64,000 nt of DNA. Origin: Polytrichum commune (taxonomy: Eukaryota; Streptophyta; Polytrichopsida; Polytrichales; Polytrichaceae). Both the position numbers and the translations under genes were made by a program. Every line of letters begins with the position of its first letter. The stretch's first letter is position 1. Shown one piece after another: positions 11,027-23,728 of this stretch. The notes under the pieces were generated by a model, which had not been told where the DNA came from, did not search any database, and saw nothing but the letters and a program-made list of their open reading frames with translations. Location of the stretch: contig OX485803.1 of the NCBI GenBank assembly GCA_950295325.1, positions 57,489,554 to 57,553,553 of the forward strand, in the 5' to 3' direction.

Positions 11027-14000
11027 GTTGAGTTTTGTTATGAAATACCAAGAGTTTGTCATCAGTTGCCACCTGGCTTTGGTGAACTGAAATAGCAGTT
11101 ACACTAGCAATAAGTTTGTCAAATTCCATATCTCAGGCTCCATAGCAATCAGGAGTAGATTATTATTATTATCATCATACATGATGGTGGCATTGCAACT
11201 GATCAAGTGAATCTCCTATTTCAAGTATATAGCAATACAAAATTTCATCATGTATATCGTCTTTCCAGCTTCTCATACACATACTGTGTCTAAATGCTGC
11301 TGCAGCTCCCTCTGAATCAGTAATCCACTTTGTTGGTTGTATGTCTTTGAATCAGTGGTCATCTGCAATAAGAACAGTTTCCCAAAGGTGATCACACACG
11401 AGATACTTTTGTCAAGAAATTTTTGTGCATTTTTCTCATTGGGTAGCAAACATTGCAGGAAATGATTCCACCCTGTAATGTTTGTATATTATGGTTTTAC
11501 TACTATCCATGAGTCTCTAAGGGTACATATCTGATACACTGGAATTTTGCATTAGTATATGTGCAAAGTTGGGTCTCAATACAGGTGTTGAAGGATACCA
11601 TCCCATTTGGGTCAGGCATTTCATACCTTGTACATATCCTATTGATACCCAGTTGAACCACAATATGCACACAAAACTGATCATGGCCTCCAGAAAAACT
11701 GGTTAGTTTAGATTGAATTGTCGTCTGGTTAAGGGGTGTAAGGTACTGAGACCTTAAAGTAACACCGTCCCTTTGGTGATACCTATTTTTAGTCCTAAGC
11801 CATCAACAAGTGAGTGCAATGGTGCCATCAAGTCATTGTTAAAAGCAATCAATTGTTTGCAGCATTAAGTATAAATATAACACCACTTTGGCCATAAATA
11901 ATTTCGGTGCAAGAAGGATGCAAGACACTTTTAGAAGAATGCCAATTTTGGCCAATCACAATGGCTAACTGGGGATCTATCCACTCAACGAGGTAGTGTA
12001 GGAAGCGATCCACAAAAGGGGGACAACACCTTCATTTAATATAAGATCCTCACCTGTAATAAGATTGATTTGCAATGATTCTCACTTAGCAATCTAGCAT
12101 CATAGAACCCCCTAGTTAAGAGTAAAAGGCTCTTTTCTTAAGACGTCTTTGAGAATTTATGTAGGGTGCATATCAATTCACACCCTTATTCCATAAAATC
12201 AACCTTTGTAATGTCACACTCTCTCTAATATCTTGAAACCCTAGAGAATGGATATTCTTAGTTCAAATCTCACTCCTTATTGTCACATTCCTCTCCCTTA
12301 TATAATGCAAACTACCAAGGAAGTGAACCCATACCCTCGCATTGCGCCAACCATCTGTAACTAGCAATCGGTTCTTCACATTCATTGATCAATAAACCCA
12401 CTTTTACCCCAAACCAACCCCAAATTCTCTGAAACCGCCCCGCTTTTCACTTTGCGTCAAAAATATTCGGAAAATTTAGGGTGTGCTCCAATTATAGTAG
12501 AGTCACCTATTCTTGATCAAGACCCTACCAACAATCTATAGGGTACCAAATTTTCAATTAGGCTAGGCCTAAATTTCGATAAGGTTGGCACTGAATTTGA
12601 TTAGGCGGAGTGCTAAAGTGAAGAGGAATGAGCGGTTCAAAGAAGCAATTTTGGCAAACCCTTGACATAGGTAATATGTTCAAGCCAAATTTTGGCTTGA
12701 AGAAGAAGAAAAGAACAGTGTCAAACATCAACAAGGGGCCCACCTTAGCAATAAGTAGAAGTGAAATATGTTGTGCATAGTGTAATTTGAATTGAAGGAA
12801 CAAAATTACCAAAAAAATCACAATCCTCCTTATTTCTATCTTCTTACATAGAAAAAAATTGCACTCCCTTATACTTCTCCATATTTAGCACACTATATTT
12901 CTCCATTTCTAGCATAGAAATCTTAAGTGATTGGTTGTGGGAACCTCTACTCTGCAGGAGTAGGAGGCACACACAAGTATTCATTTTGGTTGGGGTGTTG
13001 GTTATAGGACCCTCTAAAGTTGAGGCATCCATAACCGACAGAATATAAGAGTTTGCAAATGTTTAGGAGGAGTAGTAACAAGGAATTATTTCTCTTGCAA
13101 AGAGAAACAAATTCTAAGGAGCCATGTCCAAGGAAGATTCTTTGGTAATTTTAGTATATTCCATAGATTCTTCTAAAATGGTCGGTAACTGTGATTTCTA
13201 GACTCAACCAGGTCATATGTAACTAGCAATCAGTTCATTGCGTTCATTGCTAAGGACAATGCCAAAATTATTATTAAAAAAAATCATCATGCAAGCAGAA
13301 TATGTTACAAACTCCAAAGCAGTAACATCAAGGTAACACATAGTCAATCTAAAGGTTAACTCATAACCACTCATCTAAATTCTAGTACTTGGTTATAGTA
13401 GTTGCCAAAGCTCTTATGAGAGTAATCAATCACAAGCCTCCACCACATAAACTTCAACTCCAATAACTCAAAAAATATGATCAGCATGTCAATAACTCAT
13501 CCATGTCAGCATTACATGACCCTAGTGAGCAATTAAATGGACATGGTCAACTACAGATGCCTCGACCTTATCTTAATATACAGATACATGATTTCTTTTC
13601 TGAGGCACATCATCAAGTACGCCGTGCATTCTAGTCAAATTTTCAACTTCCCTGCACATGATAGCATGTTGTGTGATGAAGTTCCTTGCCTCCAGCTCCT
13701 AGTATAACCAAAATGCTCCACAGGAAGGGACATATATGTACCAAACACAAAGGTTGTTCTATAACTATTCTGTGCATCAGTTTCACTTCTGACTTGGATG
13801 ACACCAAATACCACAAGTCACTAAAGTTCTTTGCACGTCAATATGATTGCATAAAGAGAGGATCTTCAGTTTGGAGCCTTCTAACTCCTGCCCCTCATTG
13901 CCAACTTTGAAAAATTGAAATAAGAATCTTCAAGATACATAATACCTACCGGATGAGACATTTACTAAGCTGATCCGAATGTCAAAAATGTAGTTGGAAG

Positions 14001-15503
14001 TTGAAGCTGATATAGCTGTCAAGAATGTTGTTGAAAGTTATTTACTTAAAAATATTTTCGATGTTTCTACAATCAATCGCTCATTCAAATAGAGAGCAAT
14101 TTCAGCCAGTTGAATACATTCCGCTTCAGAAATGGCAATTACCTGTAGATTAAGGTGTTGGCTCTAAATACTAGATGCAGTACACAATTGTGACACTGCC
14201 CAACAACAAAAATTGTGAAAATTATGCCATGATACTGTGCCCAACAACAATGTGAGAATGCCACCACATGTTGGGACTACTCCATCGTCCATGACTCAAG
14301 CAGGACTTGCCAACCACAAAGCATCAAAATTCATTAGGTGCCAGGAGGATTGGATGGCAGCAATTCTTCCAGTACAAACCACAGGTCTACGCTGTTGCAT
14401 CAATCTGTCATCCCACAAACAGGCGTGGGGGACATGGTTACATGTTTCTATATCTTCTTTGCTTGATCCAGATCACATACCGTCGCTGATTGTGCTCTTG
14501 GCAGGCGATACCAACAATATCAACAATGATACACAACATCTGTCCATTGAAACATTAGAGGCCCACAAAATTTGAAATTGCATGCATATGAATGAATACG
14601 AATAGTTGGGTAATCTGATACCACAATGCTAGAGTGAGTGTCTACCCGTTCTTGCAAGATCCACGTTCCGAAATACCTGCGAACCTCGCCTTACACATAA
14701 AACATAAAAGGTTGCAAATCAAAGCTGGCTGGACTGTACTTTCAAGGGTTAACAAGAAACTGAAAGGAAAGCACTGTTGTATTACAATCTTCTCTCATAT
14801 TCACATTAAGACTCCAGAAAGACACATTGTCAAGCGACCAAATTCAGACATGTGCCAAGTCGGGAAGTCATTCAACAGATTTGTTATCCGCTTCACTACT
14901 TGTAGCATCAATTACATTAGTCACTTTGAGCTTGCAAGCCATATCAATAGCTCTCATAGTCTCAAATAGCATGACAATAAAAATGGTTGTTGTCCCACCT
15001 CCTTCCTGCCTACATACAACTGACCTGTTACCTACCTGAAGAGCAGTAGCAGATGTTTAATGAGAAATGTCCTAGCCTTTGAAGCCATTGTTGGGTCACA
15101 CAGCCTGACACTCAGGCTAGATGTATGAACAGTAGGGAGATGGAAGACCTAGTCTAGCAGTTGCTTAAGGCAACCCCTACAAGTCGTCAAGAATCATCCA
15201 CACAAGGTGGACTGGGAGCCAAAGTGTGATTAGGTACAGTACAAAAACCTCCAAACCCCCATTGAATGTGGAACAACTCCTAGGTTACAAACCTCATCCT
15301 CTTGTTTGGGAAGAGCTCACATTCATGAGATAGTAATAGCTATATTTCGTTGTGAGGGACATATGTATGTCCGCACTTCCAGGGCTCCCTGTATTAGAAT
15401 GTTTCTGAGAACAGGGGAACCTGATAACACCCACAATAGACACCCAGGTTTGTTTGATGTTATTCAGATCACCTCACGCGACTGATAAGGTAGAAGGTTT
15501 TCC
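11027..15503. other. Intergenic region between MFP2 and the auxilin-like gene; no gene seen
   Basis: The two genes are convergent, so this stretch must hold both 3' ends. Open frames are short and unrelated to known families. About 12330-12390 and 13150-13255 resemble the two halves of the foldback element at 39986-40249 (strings TGTAACTAGCAATC and ATTCCATAGATTCTTCTAAAA). I could not assign polyadenylation signals with confidence. Confidence 0.6.
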
Positions 15504-18500
15504 TCAATACAGTTCATTGGCATTGAATTTAGCGAAAGCATCTTTCAAAAGATCAAAGACCTTCTCTGCAATGTACTTCTGTTGCACAGTGGCTCCTTTT
15601 TGCTGTACCTTGTCAGGGTGGACACAAAGGATTGCTTTCTGGTAGGCTTTCTTCACTGAAATACCTGTGATAAGATCTGTCAAGGACATAGGTTTCCAGT
15701 TGCACTCAGGCCACAACATCAAATGCAAGGAAGAGAGTAGAGCTCGCAAATTCCCTTCTTTCCCAGTTGCCCACCGCCGGATCTCAGCATCCAGATTTCC
15801 AGCAGCCCTGCTTCTCTCAGCTTGTTCCATGAGTTGAGCTTTATCACGATCGTTCTTTTCTTTCAGAGCTTGGGCTGCACGCTCTGCCATGCGATCATGT
15901 CGCTCCTTCCTCAATTTTCGTCTCTCAGGAGCTTCCCCTGGAATCTCTTGAAATTCATCTCCTGATGGCGCTTGCTGTGTTAAGAGCGTCGTCCAGTCCT
16001 CAACAACTTTCACTGGTGTCTGAGGTTTTCTAGCAGTTGGGGCAGGGGCTGGAGCACTCCCAGTGGAAGAATAGACAGGGTTTTGTGGTGAGGGTCGTCT
16101 AGCTTCAGACGCATAAGCAGTAGGTTGGTTTGTAGGTGGCCGTTGTCTGGGTTCACTAGTTGCCCGGCTACTTGCACTGGTCGGGCGGAGCTGTTCAGCT
16201 GCTCCTCGTTCTCTCTCCCTCCTCCTATCTCTTTCCCTGTCTCGCTCTCTCTCCTTTTCTCTCTCTTCCTTCTCTCTTCTTTCTCTTTCCCTGTCCCTCT
16301 CTTCTTTTGCCTTGTCTCGTCTTGCTCTCTCCTCCCTCTCCTTCCTTTCTCGCTCCTCCCTCTCTCTCCTGTCACGGGATTCCCTCTCTCTCCGCTCTCT
16401 GTCCTCCCTCTCAGCGCGCTCCTTTTCTCTAGCAGCTGCTGCTGCTCTCTGCAACGCAACCTTCTCAGCTCTCTCCCGTGCTTCAATAAAAGCTCTTTCC
16501 GCTGCAGCCTTCTCAACCCTCTGCTGTGCTTCAAGAGCAACTTTTTCTGCTGCTCTCTTGGCCCTTTCTGCTGCTTGATCATTGTCTCTAGAATCTCTAG
16601 AATCGTCCTGCCTAGGGGGCACTCGTTCCTCAGGCTCCCTTGGCATCTCCTGTTCACGCAAACGATCCCTCAGCTTCTCCCTTTCTCTTAATCTTTCGCG
16701 TTCTCTCTGCCTCTCCGCCCTCTCCCTCTGGGCAGCCTCTCGCTCTTTCTGGACCATAGCAGCTTCCCTTTGTCTGGCAGCAGCTCTTTCTCTAGCCAAT
16801 TCTGCCTCCTTAGATTGTTCTTGCACCTTTGATCGTGGCCTGTACTCTGTTTGCTCAACTTGTCTTGCTGGATCCCTCTCCCTCTCCCTCGGCAATCTGT
16901 ACTCTGCTGCACCCCTCATGGCAGCAGCACGCACATCTGAGCCAGGTCTTGGTGGGGCTCGTGACGGAGGAGGCGAAGAGGACGGTTGCGTTACCAACTT
17001 AACATCATCGATGGTCAACCACTTCTCTTCAAATATGTCCACTGATGGATTTCCGACAACATCCTCACCATTACTTGCATCTTCTGCTGGCATTGCAGGA
17101 CCATCAAACTTCGGCTCATCATCAAACTTTGGCACAGATCCATTTGATACTGGTTCATGATTTGCTTTATAGGATCGTGAGGGATATGAGGGAGATGGGA
17201 CTTCCGGAGGCTCATTCAAGTCCACATTGAAAGGCACAGCATTATAACTTCGCCTCACAGATTTCTCACTTCGGCTGCTGAAGCTTCGCGAGCCCTCTTT
17301 GTCATCTGAGACAGATTCATCCTTCACTTTGGAAGTGGCTACAGGACTAGGCTTTGGAAATCCGTCGAATAAATCAAAAGATCCGCTTCCATCATTCCCG
17401 TTGGCGTTAGAGACCTTCTCTGCGGCGGTACTTGAAGGGACTGATCCAGGGGGCATACTGAATGGATCTGAGGGGCCTACAGGGAAAGCACTGGTTGGGG
17501 GTGGTCCAGCATCTGTGCCTATGCCCGCAAAAGGGTCAACCTCTGTAGAAGTAGAGAAAGGATCGTCATCCGATGGAATATCTAATGTGACAGGTGGCAC
17601 ACCACGCATTTCATCTGCATCCAGGCTTGACACAGGAGGTAGGCCTCTAGAAGCATCGGCATCTCCAGTAGCCTGAGCAGTCGGAATGCCTCGAAATGGA
17701 TCTGCATCACCAGCAGATTTCACAGATGGAATCCCCCGGAAAGGGTCCGCATCGCTGGCAGCTGAAGCACTTGGGATGTTAGCAAACACATCATCCTCGT
17801 CATTAGTTGTTATGATTGGAATGCCACGAAATGCATCCGGACCTACAGTAGGTTGGCTTCTTTTTGGCTCTCCAGCGTTAAAACCTGGAAGTATGTCATC
17901 GAATACAGGTTCAGAGTGCTTCGTCCGAGGAGGGCTAGATCCCGGGGATCGAAATGGAGTGGACGCCTTTGCACGAGTTGCAGAAGTTGCGAAGCCTCCC
18001 AAGAGATCACCATCGATAGAGGCATGAAGACTTGCAGACCTCGGCGCTGGTTTTGAAGCACCAAAGCCCCAGTCATCATCAAACATGGGCTGGGATTGTG
18101 TAACCTGTGCAGCAGGCTTGGACATTCCAAAGGAACCCAACAAGGAATCCTCAACATTGTGACTACCAGATCCAGTCCGTGTATTAGATCTTTCAGAATG
18201 ACCTAGCCCTCCAGAGAAGATATCATCAACAGACCTGGATGAATTATGATCTGCAGTCCGAGGCTTAGACGATCCAAAGCCTCCGAGGAGATCTTCACTG
18301 AACAAATTTTGGCTAGATCGCGGCCTTGATTCTGAAGTTGAGAAACCTCCCAGTAGATCGCCAAAATTGTTTGATGAGGTGCTTCCCACAGGTGCCCCGC
18401 CGAAGACATCATCGTAAACAACTCCCGCTCCGCTGCTTCTATTATTGAGAAAACACCAGGATTGACATCAGACAGAGACACAATAACCTTTGAAGAAAAC

Positions 18501-20526
18501 TTTTGAAGGACTCAAGCTCGGCAATATTATGCATTGTTTCCAGCTTACCAACTTGGCTTAAGAATGACATCACTTGGAAGTGGGAGCATCTCCAATCTTT
18601 GTCAAAGATGTTCAGCAATCATTGAGCAATCATTGAGAGATGCCAGAAGTGAGTACGTAACGAATTCAACTAACTACAAAATGGTTGTATTGAAGATGTA
18701 AAGGTCCAAAGGATCGGAACCTCGCAACAATGTGAGCACAGAATGTCATTGGCTTGCCAAATTGAGACATTAACAAGCCAATTAGTGTAACCGAAGTAGC
18801 CATATAAGACAATAGAATTCAGCGACAAGAACCGAACTCTCCTTGCTAATTGAAGACACTCGCTATCGAATCCATCCAAAAGTCCAGAAGCACCCAGGAC
18901 GTATTGGAGATGGTTGTTAGGGCGCAATAACAAGCTCTTATGAAGACATGGCTATGCCATCAAGCAGAACTGAGGATTATATGAGAATGACATCGCATCA
19001 CAAAGTTCCCCATTGGTCAATAGTCTGGACAGAGGCATGCAACGCAAAAGAGATGTCAAAACCTGATGACTATAGTCAATATGTGGTGATTGCTACTCTG
19101 TGGAGGCAAAATTCCTTTCACCCTAAATCAGTGTAGGAAGCCTCTTTAGAAACAAGGAGACCAAGTACAAGATTGAGAACAATATACAGACCAGCAACTC
19201 AAGCAAGCTTATCAAGCACTGACTTCAAGCAGAAAAGCAGTGGAAGAGCCAAATTCATAAGCATCTCATGAGAGGGGCAAAAGAGACAGAAACTGTCAAA
19301 TCTTAAGTCTTTGAGGCCTTGAAGACAAAGAGAAGTTTCATCGATGAAACATGCAAGAGAGCCAGTGACCATTGATTAATAAATGGCTGCATCTGAGATA
19401 TCAGATTCTCAGTTAAACAAATAGTTTCGTGCTGGTAGACTCCTGTCAGTTCAAATGGCGAACAGCGAAGGTTGACCAGGCTACAAGCAACACATAAGCT
19501 GGATGGTGAAGGCTAAGCTGGAAAATGGATGCCAAGCTAGTTATGTACTTAGATACCAGAAGCACTGATTGAAGAGATTTTGCGGATTTTCCTAGAGATG
19601 GCACACAGTGTTATACTCTGTGCAGCAGCATCTCCGATTACTGAGTGCACAAATGCTATAATCAGCTGGAGGCTTTCCAGGTTATCATTCGTGAAAGAGA
19701 GCATGAAACACGTTGAAGATAGCCTTCAACTTCTTCTTTCTACGAGTCAAAGAAACCAACCAAGGCTCCCCTACTGACCTACCATGGTCATACCAAATCA
19801 CAGCTCCTGGATGGTAAAGGCTAAGCTTGAGAAAGGGGAACTGGCCATATACTTAAGCTAACAGAAGCACTGATTGAAGGGATTTGGCTGATTTCTCTAG
19901 AGATCGCACACGGTACGATATTCTGGCGTGCAGCACCACCGACTACTAAGGGCACAAATGCTACAATCAACTAGAGGCTTTCAGTGATCTTTCGTGAAAG
20001 ATTTACTTCAAGCACGTTAAAGATAACCTTCAACTCCTTTCTTCAAGTCAAAAGAAACCAACCAAGGTTCCTCCTACTGACATATCATACCCATTACCAG
20101 ATCAGAGACAGCTTCCACGCAGACACGTCATCGTTAGTAGAACAAACAGAGCAACACACTCTGAAAACGTACGAAGACATGTTCCATGATGGCATTGCAG
20201 TGCAAAACTTACTTGGACGCACTGGCACCGAAAATATCATTCGACGAAGACCCGCCAAAGACGTCGCTGGTACTACTACTCTCTGAGTAGCGATTTGAGC
20301 CCTTGGAGTTGCCATTCCCGCTCTTAAAGAAAAGATCATCGTCGTCGCCACCTTGCCTGCCCGACCGACTCCCAGATCCACTCCTTCCCAAGTCCCCTGC
20401 GCCCGATCCAGCTCGGCTGTGCCCCCCGGTTGAGCCTCCGCCTCCCACTCCTCCCGCCATCGGCGCACTCTTCCCTTGCGGCTTCAACCCATAGTTCCGT
20501 TGCAATATGTTGGCGAAATCCTCCAT
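15504..20526 (-). CDS. Auxilin-like protein: clathrin-uncoating J-domain cochaperone
   Basis: Two exons, 20526-20213 and 18438-15504, join in phase (AA|A codon) across an intron of 1774 bp and give 1082 residues. The start MEDFANILQRNYGLKPQGKS resembles the conserved N-terminus of the plant AUXILIN-LIKE1/2 group, from memory. Repeated LLGGF-type motifs follow (about 130-295). Five DPF motifs (336, 351, 397, 406, 429) are of the kind that bind clathrin-adaptor appendage domains. A very charged R/E/K coiled region spans about 621-851. The last ~95 residues form an auxilin-type J domain with HPD at 1045-1047. By family knowledge, auxilins recruit Hsc70 to strip clathrin from vesicles in the cytosol. 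The J domain lies in the same exon as the middle of the protein, with no intron. The exon 1 ATG is chosen because it begins the conserved motif. Which of the several plant auxilin paralogues this is remains open. Confidence 0.93.
17580..17837 (-). repeat. In-frame 45-bp tandem repeat (DPFRGIP units) in the auxilin-like gene
   Basis: Residues about 306-391 contain five to six degenerate 15-residue units: DAFRGIP, VFANIP, DPFRGIP, DPFRGIP, DASRGLP and DEMRGVP, each followed by a variable A/S/D-rich spacer. Two units keep a perfect DPF adaptor-binding motif. Copy number probably changes by slippage or unequal exchange. Confidence 0.8.
19498..20105. repeat. Tandem duplication (~308 bp, two copies) in the auxilin-like intron
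   Basis: GGATGGTGAAGGCTAAGCT at 19501 recurs as GGATGGTAAAGGCTAAGCT at 19809. Shared landmarks follow in the same order: CAGAAGCACTGATTGAAG, GCACAAATGCTA, AGAAACCAACCAAGG. The copies differ by many substitutions and small indels, so the duplication is old. Non-coding. Confidence 0.85.
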
Positions 20527-21089
20527 TCTTGCTCCCCCTCCCCTCCCCTGTTCTCTCCCAGATCCGCAACAGCTAGGGTTCCAAGTTCCAACCAACCAAA
20601 CCCTGAACTCTTCGTCCTGTCACTCCCGCTTACTCCTCTTCCCGTCCTCCTCTCCTCCCCTTTCTCTCTTCCCACAACCTCTTCCCTCCTTTGGATCTGC
20701 ACGAACCCTACGCTCGGAGTCCTCCCTACTACCTAAGACTGCTTCCCAAAGACCTTGCTCGCTCACTCCATAGCCTCCATCATTCTTTGGTGCGCCAGAG
20801 AAATCCACACAGTCCGCGGCCTTGCGCCCCGCTTCTCCCTCATGGCCCGATCTGCGAACTGTGTCTGATGATGTTTGAGGGTCAAGCAACGAATGCAATT
20901 GCAGTGCGAAGCTGGTGAGGTGAGGCGAGGCGAGGCGAGCTGCGGTAGGGCTGCGCTCGCAGGCTCCTCCCGTGGAATTGGTAACGCGGAAACACCCACT
21001 CCAGCTATGGCCCTCGAGACCTCCTCTCTCTCTCTCTCCCTCTCTCTCTCCCTCTCTCTCTCCTCTTTCTCTCTCCTCTCCCTCTCTCT
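20527..21089 (-). promoter_or_regulatory. Probable 5' leader / proximal promoter of the auxilin-like gene with a GA-rich tract
   Basis: The region upstream of the ATG at 20526 is C- and T-rich on the + strand. It ends in a long CT microsatellite at about 21021-21089, which reads as (GA)n in the direction of the gene. GA tracts are common in plant core promoters and 5' leaders. The transcription start cannot be seen from sequence alone. Confidence 0.45.
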
Positions 21090-21146
21090 AAGTTTCCGTC
21101 TGCGTGCTACTTTTTACCCATGTACTTACCATGGGGGTGGGGGCAA

Positions 21147-21889
21147 CACTACACTAACTAGTCCTATTTAGTGTGGGTGGGAAATTGCACTAAACATTGT
21201 ATCTAATGTCATGTGGTATTTTATGCCACTGTGGTAAAAAAAAACTTAGTGACACTTCTTACACACAAGTTTACAAGTAAGTTCATCCCGAAGTACATTC
21301 ATTGTTCATCCAAACCTCAATCATTGAAACAAAGTTCGGTATACATGGATGATTGAACTTTGGATGAAAAACCACTTAGTAAGTGAGAGTAATTGCAACG
21401 TTGTAAATCTATAATGTCTAAAAAAGTTTACAAGGAATGACAATTAATGGTGGGTTTAGATTTAGTGTTGGTGTCACTATGCGAGCAGTTTAGAATTAGT
21501 GTTGGTGTCACTATGCATGCGGTTTAGAATTAGTATCGAGCAAGACAAATAGAATTGGTGACATTAGAGAGCTGACTAAAAAGGATATTTAGTTTTTGAT
21601 ACACAAGATATGAACGCATACACTAAGTGTCAATAACCCTATGAAAGTAAGTAACAATAAATGTAAATTCAAACACTCAATATCAACTATGGTAATATGT
21701 GGAAGTTATATGTTTAAATTTAGTGTTAGTAAGGATATGAAAAAAATGGAAGGGAGGTGGCAATAGGGAAGGTAGCGGCACATTTATGTCTAACACTCGT
21801 TGTCAAGGAATTTAAAATTAGTGTTGAGCAAGGTAGGGTGGTAACAACATTAAATATATCAAACACTAAATGTCATTTTTAGTGTAGTG
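21147..21889. mobile_element. CACTA-like non-autonomous element
   Basis: The left end begins CACTACACTAACTAG and the right end is ...TTTTAGTGTAGTG, whose complement begins CACTACACTAAAA. Both ends carry ATTTAGTGT about 18 bp in, giving an imperfect terminal repeat of about 28 bp. Subterminal repeats TTTAGAATTAGTGTTGGTG occur inside. CACTA ends and subterminal repeats are typical of the CACTA/EnSpm group. The 3-bp flanks (CAA/ATA) do not match, and no transposase is present. Confidence 0.65.
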
Positions 21890-22189
21890 ATAGATAAGAT
21901 CCGGGGGGTCCATTAACTTCATTAAGAACCTTTGTACGGGACTCTTGACTATCACCTTACATGAAATGAAATGTCTATCTATAATAAAAGGTAGCATAAA
22001 ATAAAACATCCATGAATTCATATCAATTTCTTAGAAAAAATGATTATCATTGACCATAGTGCTTTGAGAACTAGGCATTTCGCGTGGGTTAGAATTTAGT
22101 GTGGACTCTAGAAAATTATTGATGCCCACATTGAGAGGATCATTGAGTGTACTTTCCCCATCCTCCAATATACTAAGTACAATAAATGT

Positions 22190-22560
22190 GGTGATTTAGT
22201 GTGGCATTCAAACTAGTGTTCCAATTTGAATTAGTGTGGTTTGGGTGACTTGTCGTGTAGCAACAAGTGCCACGTGTCACTCTCATTGCTTGTTGCCCAA
22301 CAATAAGTTGCAAGATCAGTTATGTGGATGGATGACGAACAATGAGGGTCACGTTGAATCACATATATAACTTCAAATCAACCATACGAATCAATGCGAC
22401 ATTCAAATCGGTGTGCCATGTTGATTATAGTGATCTTCGTGACTTGTCATGCATTATCAAGTGTCATATGACGCCCTCTCTACTTCCCACCTAGTGATTT
22501 GCAAAAGACTTGACGTGGCTCAATGATGAAATTATAGTGTGGTCTCCAACTAAGTTTTTT
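22190..22560. repeat. Two-copy tandem repeat, ~195 bp, related to 46627-46740
   Basis: The string GTGACTTGTCGTGTAGCAACAAGTG near 22245 recurs in altered form near 22440 (GTGACTTGTCATGCATTATCAAG). Both are preceded by a shared GGCATTCAAA / GACATTCAAA block. A third copy of the core is at 46627-46740. Non-coding. Confidence 0.55.
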
Positions 22561-23227
22561 TTTTTTTTTTTCAATACATGGAGTGGTGTTTGTTTACATT
22601 TTTGGACACACAGTCCAATCTCATTGTAGCATGTATCTTCTTGGTACTCATCTTTAATTGCAAGCATTGCCATTTACCTCATAAATTTGAGTGCCCACTC
22701 GAGAAGAGTGACCACATAGAGCTCACAAACCCTAAGTGTGATGTCTTAGCTCATTGGCCTAACACATTTGGACCTTCAAATATGACAAAAGTACCTATAC
22801 TATTAGAAACAATGAAATTAATGGATTAGCCCAACATCTTTTTTTTCAATGAATCCGTATTCTTGCACTTGACTAAATCATATATACGTTACGGTAGTCT
22901 ACAGCAAGGGCAGGTTAATGCCAACACAATCACCGTTCCAAAGTTCTAGAGCAATTGGATGTCAATGGCCGCATGTTGAGCAAATGTTTTGGGGATAACC
23001 TAGTTCATTGATTCATATGCACATGTGCAATAAATCAGGACGGCATGGGTCTGACCTAATATGTATGCAAGTCAATTCCACAATATTTTGATTATGTTTT
23101 GTGTGAAGCAAACTTAATGCCCTTAGGAGTCTCAAATTCTTTGTGTTACTTAGAGTGCCAAACCCTAAATAAACCTTCCAACATAGGTAGCGAGCAATCT
23201 GGTCTAGTCCATAATATGGATTTCAAC

Positions 23228-23560
23228 AGAGTTATCCGTACAGTTCCTCAAAGAGAGACGAAACCGTGGGTTTGATCCTTCTTTGAGAAAATTGGCTACT
23301 AAGAGCTCGTTAGCTCATTGTACATTGAAGAGTATTTTGAAAGTTGTGGGAAACTTTTGGGACCTCCTCTTTTCACCTCTCGAACTTTGAGAGAATTTTC
23401 AGATCTACAATAGGGATCCACTATCTAAATCTTGTATCAGCCTACACAAGACTAGCTTGGCCCACCCATCCTAGTAGGACAAGCTAGAAAGCCTTCTTAA
23501 ATAACCCAACACCACTTTTTAAGTATGATCATTTAGGCATTAAGAAAACTTTAGTGACTT
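23228..23560 (+). repeat. Dispersed repeat, copy 1 (second copy 28225-28575)
   Basis: About 330 bp aligns with 28225-28575 in the same order: TCCTCAAAGAG, GTGGGTTTGATCCTTCTTT, AAGAGCTCGTTAGCT, CTCGAACTTTGAGAG, GACTAGCTTGGCCCA, AACACCACTTTTTAAG. No open frame spans it and I found no terminal repeats. Class unknown. Confidence 0.7.
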
Positions 23561-23728
23561 TGTGTTAATTCTTATAAACCCAAGGTTTAGGGCTTAAACC
23601 CATGGTTTTGTCTCCTTTATTTCACAATGTCTAATGTCTGCTAACTCGGACACTAACATCTAGAATTTTAGGTGGTACATTGTTTATGGTATTCAATGCA
23701 ACTCGTCATGTTTCCCCTACCCCATGCT

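Noticed and set aside
16125-17160. Several long + strand frames inside the auxilin-like exon
   Set aside because: They are shadows of the R/E-rich, purine-biased coding exon on the other strand and have no family motifs.
20620-20999. Open frames upstream of the auxilin-like start on both strands
   Set aside because: They come from compositionally biased, CT-rich leader sequence; no conserved motif and no splice link to the gene.
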